Origin: Paracoccaceae bacterium | GTDB lineage: Bacteria > Pseudomonadota > Alphaproteobacteria > Rhodobacterales > Rhodobacteraceae | Direction of reading: 5' to 3' | Assembly (NCBI GenBank): GCA_006227805.1 | Contig: SBFT01000019.1 | Span: forward strand, 1-20,739 | Length of the DNA stretch: 20,739 bases | Part shown: in pieces, positions 1 to 7,259 of the stretch | Layout: the number at the start of each line of letters is the position of its first letter | Numbering within the stretch: the first letter of the stretch is position 1 | Translations under genes and position numbers: made by a program | Notes under the pieces: model-generated | The model's input: the letters and a program-made list of their open reading frames with translations, nothing else | What the model was told of the DNA's origin: nothing | The model's database searches: none

Positions 1-975
<975 letters not shown>

Positions 976-988
976 AGGGGCGGGGATC

Positions 989-2485
989 ATGGACTTCGGA
1001 TTCACGATTGCGGCCTATGCCGTTGCAGCGGTTCTGTTCATCCTGTCGCTGGGCGGGCTTTCGGGACAGGAAAGCGCCAAGCGCGCCGTCTGGTACGGGA
1101 TCGCCGGCATGGCGATCGCCGTCCTGGCCACGCTGATCGGCCCGGGCCAGGGGCTCTGGGCGGTCTCGATCATCCTGATCGCGCTGGGCGCGGGCGTCGG
1201 CTATCAGCTGGCGACCAAGGTGCAGATGACCCAGATGCCCGAGCTTGTGGCCATCATGCACAGCCTGGTCGGCCTGGCGGCGGTCTTCGTCGGCTTCAAC
1301 GCCGACATCATGATCAACGCGCTCTCAGGCACCTTCGCCGAGAACGGCCTTGTCCTGGGCGCGGTGGCCGAGGATGGCTATACCGCCATCGGCCTGCCGA
1401 AGGAGATCTATGACGGCCTGTCCTCCTTCGGTCAGCTGATCGCCAAGAAGACCGGCGTCGAGATCGGCATCCTGCGGGTCGAACTGGTGCTGGGCATCTG
1501 GATCGGTGCGGTCACCTTCACCGGCTCGGTCATCGCCTACGGCAAGCTGGCGGGCAAGGTGAACACCGCGGCGGCCAAGCTGCCGGGCGGTCACGCCCTG
1601 AACGCGGGCGCGGCGCTGGGCTCGGTGGTGCTGGCGGCGATGTATCTGGGCGGCGCGGGCAGCTGGACGCTGGTCCTGCTGACGCTGCTGGCGCTCTTCA
1701 TCGGCTATCACCTGATCATGGGGATCGGCGGTGCCGACATGCCGGTGGTCGTGTCCATGCTGAACAGCTATTCCGGCTGGGCGGCGGCGGCGATCGGCTT
1801 CAGCCTCGGCAATGACCTGCTGATCGTGGTGGGCGCGCTGGTGGGCTCGTCGGGTGCGATCCTGTCCTACATCATGTGCAAGGCCATGAACCGCAGCTTC
1901 GTCAGCGTGATCCTGGGCGGCTTCGGCGGCGCCAAGGGCGAGCAGATGGCGGTCGAGGGCGAGCAGATCGCCATCGACGCCGACGGCGTGGCGGCGGCGC
2001 TGAACGAGGCCGACAGCGTCATCATCATCCCCGGCTACGGCATGGCGGTGGCGCAGGCGCAGCAATCGGTCAGCGAATTGACGCGCAAGCTGCGCGCCAA
2101 GGGCAAGAATGTCCGCTTCGCGATCCACCCGGTCGCGGGCCGTCTGCCCGGTCACATGAACGTGCTTCTGGCCGAGGCCAAGGTGCCCTACGACATCGTT
2201 CTGGAAATGGACGAGATCAACGAGGACTTCCCCGAAACGGACGTCGCCATCGTGATCGGGTCGAACGACATCGTGAACCCCGCGGCGCAGGACGATCCCA
2301 ACAGCCCCATCGCCGGGATGCCGGTGCTGGAATGCTGGAAGGCCAAGCAGGTCTTCGTGTCCAAGCGCGGCCAGGGCACCGGCTATTCCGGGATCGAGAA
2401 CCCGTTGTTCTACAAGGAGAACACGCGGATGTTCTATGGCGACGCGAAGAAGTCGCTGGACGAGTTGCTGCCCAAGATCGCCTGA
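989..2485 (+). CDS. pntB: NAD(P) transhydrogenase subunit beta
   Basis: This is the beta subunit: a membrane domain of roughly eight or nine helices followed by the NADP(H)-binding domain III. Known PntB signatures are MPELVAIMHSLVGLAAV near residue 82, GGADMPVVVSMLNSYSGWAA near 248, and in domain III the NADP-binding GYGMAVAQAQ, then VRFAIHPVAGRLPGHMNVLL, EMDEINEDFPETD and NPAAQDDPNSPIAGMPVLE. The protein has 498 residues against about 462 in E. coli. Most of the excess is a loop of nearly 40 residues after VGFNADIM and before the helix ending GIWIGAVTFTGS. The ATG is preceded by a purine-rich GGGGCGGGG stretch about 3-12 nt upstream. A strong intrinsic terminator follows 24 nt after the stop. 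It works with PntA to supply NADPH. Confidence 0.97.
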   Translation: MDFGFTIAAYAVAAVLFILSLGGLSGQESAKRAVWYGIAGMAIAVLATLIGPGQGLWAVSIILIALGAGVGYQLATKVQMTQMPELVAIMHSLVGLAAVFVGFNADIMINALSGTFAENGLVLGAVAEDGYTAIGLPKEIYDGLSSFGQLIAKKTGVEIGILRVELVLGIWIGAVTFTGSVIAYGKLAGKVNTAAAKLPGGHALNAGAALGSVVLAAMYLGGAGSWTLVLLTLLALFIGYHLIMGIGGADMPVVVSMLNSYSGWAAAAIGFSLGNDLLIVVGALVGSSGAILSYIMCKAMNRSFVSVILGGFGGAKGEQMAVEGEQIAIDADGVAAALNEADSVIIIPGYGMAVAQAQQSVSELTRKLRAKGKNVRFAIHPVAGRLPGHMNVLLAEAKVPYDIVLEMDEINEDFPETDVAIVIGSNDIVNPAAQDDPNSPIAGMPVLECWKAKQVFVSKRGQGTGYSGIENPLFYKENTRMFYGDAKKSLDELLPKIA

Positions 2486-2509
2486 TCCGGAGCATCTGGA
2501 CAATCGGAC

Positions 2510-2536
2510 AAGGCCCCGCCCCGGCGGGGCCTTTTT
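2510..2536 (+). terminator. Intrinsic terminator after pntAB
   Basis: A perfect 11-bp inverted repeat (AAGGCCCCGCC at 2510-2520 with GGCGGGGCCTT at 2523-2533) is followed by a T run ending at 2536. In practice the innermost pairs open to give a four- to six-base loop. It lies 24 nt after the pntB stop and points in the same direction, which is a textbook Rho-independent terminator. Confidence 0.92.
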
Positions 2537-2570
2537 CGTGGCGGGTGGCGGCCGCGGCGGAACAGTATAC

Positions 2571-2612
2571 GATTGCACCCCGTTAACTCATTGATAGATA
2601 TAAAATAATTCT
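2571..2612 (+). promoter_or_regulatory. AT-rich promoter-like region before the DUF3422 gene
   Basis: In an otherwise GC-rich window, the stretch at about 2581-2612 is strikingly AT-rich, with TTGATAGATATAAAATAATT at 2591-2610. TTGCAC at 2573-2578 could serve as a -35 box, with TAGATA at 2595-2600 (16-nt spacer) or TATAAA at 2599-2604 as -10. The region lies between the pntAB terminator and an independent downstream gene, where a promoter is expected. Neither hexamer pair is a strong match, so the exact boxes are uncertain. Confidence 0.45.
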
Positions 2613-2660
2613 TTGCCTTTGCGGATTGGCGGCGTATCTAGGGGACAAAGGATACCCGCC

Positions 2661-3944
2661 ATGGCCCCCATCGAAGACCATCCCCTGCGATACAAGATGG
2701 CGAACGAGCTGCACGCGCGCCCGTTCCCCACGATGTCTGCGCCCTGCACGGCGGTCTATATCGCGATCAAGCAGCCGAAGGAGGCCGTCAGCCGCGACCG
2801 GGCGCTGGATCTGGCGCATCTGACGGCGCTGCTCGACCGCCACGGCGCGCCGCATCCCCAGCCCGGGGCCACCCATTATTCGGGCCGGATCGGGCGGCAC
2901 ACGCTGAAATGGGAACAGCACACCGAATTCGTGACCTATACCGCCTTCGCCGAGGGCCTGGGCGATCGGCCCTTCGATCCGGCGGATTTCGGCGTCTTCC
3001 CCGAGGACTGGCTGTCCCAGGCGCCGGGCCAGCGCGTCACCTCCGTCCTGTTGCGGCTGGAACCCTATCCGGGGGACGAGCGCATCGACGCGGCCCTGTC
3101 CGAGTGGTTCGTGCCGGAAAGCCTGGCGGTCTCGAACGTGCTGGACGGTGCGGCGGTGGTCGCGGGCGATTTCCGGATCGATCCCGCCGGGCACCTGCGC
3201 TTTGCGCTCTTCATCAGCCCCGAGACGGGACGGCGGCGGATCGGCAGGATCGTGCAGCGCCTCTGCGAGATCGAGACCTACAAGTCGATGTCGATGCTGG
3301 GCTTTTCGCGGGTCCGGGCGATGGCGCCCAAGATCGGCGAGGCCGACGCCCACCTGACCCAGCTGATGAGCGACATGACCGAAGGCGCGAAACCGCCCGA
3401 GGAGACGCTGCAACAGCTGCTGTCGATCTCGGCCGAGCTCGAGACGATCGCGGCCAGAAGCTCGTTCCGCTTCGGCGCGACCACGGCCTACGAGGCGATC
3501 GTGACCCAGCGCATCGCCGCCCTGCGCGAGGCGCGCTTCCAGGGCCGCCAGACCTTCGCGGAATTCATGCTGCGCCGCTACGAGCCCGCCATGCGCACCG
3601 TCAACGCGACCGAGCGGCGCCTGCAGGCGCTGGCCGACCGGGCGATGCGGGCGGGCGACCTGCTGCGGACGCGGGTGGATGTGGAACGCAGCGCGCAGAA
3701 CCAGAAGCTGCTGGAAAGCATGGACCAGCGCGCCGATCTGCAATTGCGGCTGCAACGCACGGTCGAGGGCCTGTCCGTCGTGGCGATCAGCTATTACGCG
3801 GTGTCGCTGGCGGGATACCTGCTCTATCCGCTGGCCGAGGCGACGGGCCTCAGCAAGGGGTTGCTGAGCGCGCTGATCACTCTGCCGGTTGTAGCGGCGG
3901 TCTGGCTCGGGGTGCGCCGGCTGCGGCGGAAGATCGAACGCTGA
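2661..3944 (+). CDS. DUF3422 family protein with two C-terminal membrane helices
   Basis: A conserved protein of unknown biochemical function, recognised from its N-terminal pattern HPLRYKMANELHARPFP and from KWEQHTEFVTYTAF. The ATG at 2661 is preferred over a TTG at 2613 because AAAGGA sits 8 nt upstream of it; the product has 427 residues. The first ~370 residues are soluble, and roughly residues 270-370 are charged and probably helical. They are followed by two hydrophobic segments at about 373-392 and 401-417 and a basic tail (RRLRRKIER). This layout, a cytoplasmic domain, a long helix and a terminal helix pair, resembles CorA-type membrane proteins, but I see no GMN motif, so transport is not claimed. 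The last 68 bp overlap the convergent YeeE/YedE gene. The family assignment is good; the function is open. Confidence 0.85.
   Translation: MAPIEDHPLRYKMANELHARPFPTMSAPCTAVYIAIKQPKEAVSRDRALDLAHLTALLDRHGAPHPQPGATHYSGRIGRHTLKWEQHTEFVTYTAFAEGLGDRPFDPADFGVFPEDWLSQAPGQRVTSVLLRLEPYPGDERIDAALSEWFVPESLAVSNVLDGAAVVAGDFRIDPAGHLRFALFISPETGRRRIGRIVQRLCEIETYKSMSMLGFSRVRAMAPKIGEADAHLTQLMSDMTEGAKPPEETLQQLLSISAELETIAARSSFRFGATTAYEAIVTQRIAALREARFQGRQTFAEFMLRRYEPAMRTVNATERRLQALADRAMRAGDLLRTRVDVERSAQNQKLLESMDQRADLQLRLQRTVEGLSVVAISYYAVSLAGYLLYPLAEATGLSKGLLSALITLPVVAAVWLGVRRLRRKIER
3849..3868. repeat. Perfect 8-bp hairpin inside the DUF3422 3' end, next to the YeeE/YedE stop
   Basis: CTCAGCAA (3849-3856), loop GGGG, then TTGCTGAG (3861-3868) form a perfect stem within the DUF3422 coding region. 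It sits 8 nt beyond the minus-strand stop codon of the YeeE/YedE gene (3877-3879). No T run follows on either strand, so it is not a classical terminator. It could still stop or stabilise the 3' end of the minus-strand transcript. The repeat may also be a chance result of codon choice in the stretch LSKGLLS. Confidence 0.45.
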
Positions 3945-4950
3945 GCGCCTGCGCGCCAAGCGCCCCCAGCACGATGAACGCCAGCGCGAGGAAGGCCGAG
4001 ACGCCCAGCGTCGCGGTGCCCGAGAGGCCCGCGCCCAGCGTGCAGCCGCCCGCCAGCACCCCGCCCACGCCCATCAGCGCGGCGCCCGCCATGTAGCGGC
4101 CGGTCTGGGCCGGGCTTTCGAAGCTCTGCCAGCGGAAGCTGCCCGCGAAAAGCGAGGCGACCAGCGCGCCCAGAAGGACGCCGCCCACGAGGCCCGTGCC
4201 GAAGCCCGCCGGGATCGACGTCGCGGCGAGGGCGAAGAACAGGCTGTCCGCCGCGGGGGCGGTGAAGGACAGGCTTTCGTGCGCGATCGGATCGAACTCG
4301 TCCTGGAGGACGAAGCCGGTGCCGACCCAGCCGATCGCGGCCAGAAGCCCGATCAGTGCGCCGCCCGCCAGCGCCGTGACGCGGTTGCCCGAGCGCAGCG
4401 CGACCCACAAGGCCGATGCGGCGATGACCAGCGTCACGCCCCAGGCGCCGCCGGGCAGGGCGGACAGGCTGGCCCATTGGCCCAGATCCACCGTGATGCC
4501 GCCGAGGCCCGTGCGCAGGGGGGCCAGGACGCCCTTCATGGTGGCATGGGCGACGATGGCGAAGACCACCAGCACCAGAAGCGCGCGCAGGTTGCCGCTG
4601 CCGCCGAGGACGAGGAGGCGCGACGCGCAGCCGCGCGTCAGCACCATGCCCGCGCCGAAGGCCAGCCCGCCGAGCGCGATGGCCAGAACGGGCAGGCCGG
4701 GGGCGAGGAAGCGATGCGCGTCGAAGGCGATCCAGCCCAGCGCGACGGCGGCCTGCGTCGCCAGCAGCGACACCGCCAGCGCGGTCAGCCAGACGCCGCG
4801 CGCCTGCATGCTGTCCTCGCCCACGACCGAACGGCGCAGGCAGAAGCCGGTGCGCTCGGCCAGGATGCCGAAGGCGAGGCCCAGGGCCAGGGCGAAGAGA
4901 ACGCTGGCCTCTCTGGGGGTGGTGTCGGTCAGGCCGAGCGACTCGAACAT
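3877..4950 (-). CDS. YeeE/YedE family sulfur-compound transporter
   Basis: An integral membrane protein of 357 residues built almost entirely of hydrophobic segments, in two halves. It matches the YeeE/YedE family (DUF395), of which E. coli YeeE imports thiosulfate. Three cysteine sites typical of that family are present: C37 in RTGFCLRRS, C108 in LTRGCASRLL and C303 in LAGGCTLGAG; in the family these relay the thiosulfate ion through the pore. The ATG at 4950 has AGGAAAT 5' of it. No TusA-like or YeeD-like partner and no sulfur-oxidation gene is visible beside it, so it is an orphan here and the transported compound (thiosulfate or another sulfur species) is inferred from the family. Its 3' end overlaps the DUF3422 gene on the other strand. 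Confidence 0.85.
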   Translation of the reverse strand: MFESLGLTDTTPREASVLFALALGLAFGILAERTGFCLRRSVVGEDSMQARGVWLTALAVSLLATQAAVALGWIAFDAHRFLAPGLPVLAIALGGLAFGAGMVLTRGCASRLLVLGGSGNLRALLVLVVFAIVAHATMKGVLAPLRTGLGGITVDLGQWASLSALPGGAWGVTLVIAASALWVALRSGNRVTALAGGALIGLLAAIGWVGTGFVLQDEFDPIAHESLSFTAPAADSLFFALAATSIPAGFGTGLVGGVLLGALVASLFAGSFRWQSFESPAQTGRYMAGAALMGVGGVLAGGCTLGAGLSGTATLGVSAFLALAFIVLGALGAQALSVRSSAAAGAPRARPPLQPAE

Positions 4951-5103
4951 CGGGGATTTCCTGCGCGGTATGGAATTATTTCCCAGATGGCGCGGAATTC
5001 AGCGGCAATCAAGCTGAACGGAACGGGCTGGACTGGTGCAAACCGGAACGGAATTCCTGCCCGCCCTCGATTCCCGGGTCGTTCGTCCGTCCCGAAGCAC
5101 AAA

Positions 5104-5128
5104 GCGGCGGCGCCGTTCGCGCCGCCGC
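5104..5128 (-). terminator. Probable terminator after the peptide ABC permease operon
   Basis: A perfect 10-bp stem (GCGGCGGCGC at 5104-5113 with GCGCCGCCGC at 5119-5128) has a five-base loop and lies about 42 nt after the stop of the second permease. On the minus strand it is followed by TTTGTGCTTC, a weak T tract. On the plus strand CCGTTTT follows, so bidirectional action is possible. There is no plus-strand gene that needs it, so the minus-strand reading is preferred. Confidence 0.65.
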
Positions 5129-5170
5129 CCGTTTTCCGGATACATGGTCTTATTTGGCTATGTGAACCCG

Positions 5171-6166
5171 TCAGCGGCCCCGGATGCGCGGGTCCAGCGC
5201 GTCGCGCAGGCCGTCGCCCAGGTAATTGACCGACAGCACCGTCAGCGAGATCAGGATGCCGGGCCAGAGCACGCGCTCGGGGTAGAGGACCATGCGGTCG
5301 ACGCTGTCGTTCAGGAGGCGTCCCCAGGTCGGGAAATCCGGCGGGAAGCCGAAACCCAGGAACGAGAGCGCGCTTTCGGTGATGATCGCGGTGGCGATGC
5401 CCAGCGTCGCCGACACCATGATCGGCGAGAGCACGTTGGGCAGCAGGTGACGCACCATCAGCTTGAACGGAGAGGTGCCCACCGAGCGTGCGGCCAGGAT
5501 GAATTCGCGCTCCTTCAGGGCCAGCACGTCGCCGCGCACGATCCGCGCGGTCTGCATCCAGCTGGTCACGCCGATCAGCGCCACGATCAGGATGAAGACG
5601 CCACCCTCGGGCCCGAAGGAGGCCGACAGCGATTCCCGGAAGAGAAGTGCCGCAACCAGGATCAGCGGCAGGAGGGGCAGGGCGAAGAACAGGTCCGTCA
5701 GGCGCATCAGGGGGCCGTCGAGACGCTTGAAATAACCCGCGACCACGCCGATCAGCGTGCCCAGGAAGATCGACAGCACCATCGCCGTCAGCCCCACCGC
5801 GATGGACACGCGGCCCCCGGACAGAAGCCGCGCCAGCGTGTCGCGGCCCAGGTTGTCGGTGCCCAGCGGGTGGTTCCAGTTCACCTTGGCGCCCGAGTCC
5901 CACAGCGCGGTATAGATCGGCCGCGTGTCGCGCAGGTTGATGAAGTCGCGCCCCTGCGGCAGGAACTGCGGATCGACGCGCCAGATCAGGGGCCCGACCA
6001 TCACCGCCAGGATGATGAAGACGAAGAGGAACGCCCCCGTCATAGCGCCCTTGTGGGATTTCAGCTGTTGCCAGACTTCGGCCCACTGGCTGCGCGGCGG
6101 GCGGGTCGGGATCGCCTCGACGACGCCCTTGGGCGGAACGGGGGTGGCGGGGACGGGCTCAGTCAT
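5171..6166 (-). CDS. Peptide-type ABC transporter permease, DppC/OppC family
   Basis: The second inner-membrane subunit of a dipeptide/oligopeptide/nickel-type importer. An N-terminal extension rich in proline (EPVPATPVPPKG) precedes a first helix at about residues 50-70 (GAFLFVFIILAVMVGPLIW). A periplasmic loop ending NHPLGTDNLGRDTLARLLSG, typical of DppC/OppC, follows, then the transmembrane core. The EAA loop that contacts the ATPase reads AARSVGTSPFKLMVRHLLPN. The C-terminus YLGDGLRDALDPRIRG is the family ending. The ATG at 6166 overlaps the upstream permease stop by 8 nt (ATGACTGA), which favours it over the ATG at 6202; the product has 331 residues. It pairs with the other permease and with the double ATPase encoded on the opposite strand at 9257. 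Confidence 0.92.
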   Translation of the reverse strand: MTEPVPATPVPPKGVVEAIPTRPPRSQWAEVWQQLKSHKGAMTGAFLFVFIILAVMVGPLIWRVDPQFLPQGRDFINLRDTRPIYTALWDSGAKVNWNHPLGTDNLGRDTLARLLSGGRVSIAVGLTAMVLSIFLGTLIGVVAGYFKRLDGPLMRLTDLFFALPLLPLILVAALLFRESLSASFGPEGGVFILIVALIGVTSWMQTARIVRGDVLALKEREFILAARSVGTSPFKLMVRHLLPNVLSPIMVSATLGIATAIITESALSFLGFGFPPDFPTWGRLLNDSVDRMVLYPERVLWPGILISLTVLSVNYLGDGLRDALDPRIRGR

Positions 6167-7166
6167 AGCGGATCCTGGGGTCGAGTATGCCGTAGAGGAC
6201 ATCGGCGATCAGGTTGAACAGCACGATCAGCACGGCGAAGATGAAGGTCAGCGTCTGCACCATCGGCAGGTCGTTGGCCTCGATCGCGGTGATCAGCAGC
6301 TGGCCGATGCCGTTCACCTTGAAGACCTGTTCGGTGATGATCGCGCCCCCGAAGATCGAGGGGATGCCGATGGCGATGACGGTGATGACCGGGATCATCG
6401 AGTTGCGCAGCACATGGACCAGCACGACCGTGCGTTCGCGCAGGCCCTTGGCGCGGGCGGTGCGCACGTAATCCTGGTTCAGGTTGTCGAGCATCGAGGC
6501 GCGCATGAAGCGGCTCATCTGGCTGGTGATCTGCAAGGCCAGCACCATCACCGGCATGATCATCTGCTGCAACTGCACCACGAAGCTGTCCCAGTCGGTG
6601 ACGCGGTGAGTGGTGTCGTAGATCGAGGGGAACCAGCCCAGCTGGACCGAGAAGATCACGATGACCAGAACGCCCGAGAAGAAGGGCGGCACCGAAAAGC
6701 CCACCATCGTCACGAAGGTCCCGGCATTGTCGAACCAGGAATACTGGCGATAGGCCGAGTAGATGCCGATGGGCAGGGCGATCAGGATGCCGACCAGGTA
6801 GGCGGTGCCCACGACCCACAGCGTCTGGGGCATCCGCTGGATCACGATGTCCATCACGGGCGAGCGGGTCTGCCAGCTGATGACGCGCAGGTCATTGGCG
6901 CTGAAGGTGGTGCCGAACATCCAGTCGATCAGCACCTGCGGTTCGATCCAGAAGAACTGGACCAGCCATTTCCAGTAGCGGATGGGCCAGGGCTGGCCGA
7001 GGCCCAGCGCCTCGCGCATCTTTTCCTTGACCTCGGGCGGCACCGTCAGCGGCACCTGCGCCATGGGATCACCGGGGGCGAGTTCCAGGAGAAGGAAAAT
7101 GACGAGACTGATGAACAAAAGCGTCGGGACGGCCAGAACCAATCGTCGGATGGTAAAGGTCAGCAT
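6159..7166 (-). CDS. Peptide-type ABC transporter permease, DppB/OppB family
   Basis: The first permease of the importer, 335 residues. The start MLTFTIRRLVLAVPTLLFIS is the standard DppB/OppB opening, a short cytoplasmic basic stretch then a helix. Next come the typical LAPGDPMAQ motif, a large periplasmic region, and an EAA loop (YVRTARAKGLRERTVVLVHV). The C-terminus (LIADVLYGILDPRIRYD) is the family ending. The ATG at 7166 was chosen over the GTG at 7217 because the family starts here and the longer form would put a cysteine- and proline-rich tail before the first helix. It lies 93 nt after the binding-protein gene, separated by a GC-rich hairpin, and overlaps the next permease by 8 nt. 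Confidence 0.93.
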   Translation of the reverse strand: MLTFTIRRLVLAVPTLLFISLVIFLLLELAPGDPMAQVPLTVPPEVKEKMREALGLGQPWPIRYWKWLVQFFWIEPQVLIDWMFGTTFSANDLRVISWQTRSPVMDIVIQRMPQTLWVVGTAYLVGILIALPIGIYSAYRQYSWFDNAGTFVTMVGFSVPPFFSGVLVIVIFSVQLGWFPSIYDTTHRVTDWDSFVVQLQQMIMPVMVLALQITSQMSRFMRASMLDNLNQDYVRTARAKGLRERTVVLVHVLRNSMIPVITVIAIGIPSIFGGAIITEQVFKVNGIGQLLITAIEANDLPMVQTLTFIFAVLIVLFNLIADVLYGILDPRIRYD

Positions 7167-7218
7167 GCACGGCGCCTTTGCGGATGAGTCTGTATCGGGA
7201 GAGGGCGGGCAAACCAAA

Positions 7219-7246
7219 CCCGCCCCGGCGCAAAGTCCGGGGCGGG
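7219..7246 (-). terminator. Hairpin between binding-protein and permease genes
   Basis: CCCGCCCCGG (7219-7228) pairs perfectly with CCGGGGCGGG (7237-7246) around an 8-nt loop. On the minus strand the stem is followed by TTTGGTTTG. It lies in the 93-nt gap between the binding-protein stop and the permease start. Such hairpins often protect the 3' end of the binding-protein mRNA or cause partial termination, giving more binding protein than permease. Whether it terminates or stabilises cannot be told from sequence. Confidence 0.7.
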
Positions 7247-7259
7247 CCGGTTCAAAGGC

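Noticed and set aside
1325..2578. Minus-strand frame opposite pntB, and 2583-3959 opposite DUF3422
   Set aside because: They are antisense shadows of conserved genes; the first also runs through the pntAB terminator hairpin.
5036..7187. Long plus-strand frames opposite the two permeases (5036-6217 and 5925-7187)
   Set aside because: The permeases have canonical EAA loops and membrane helices. The opposite frames are charged, His/Asp/Gln-rich shadows without motif.
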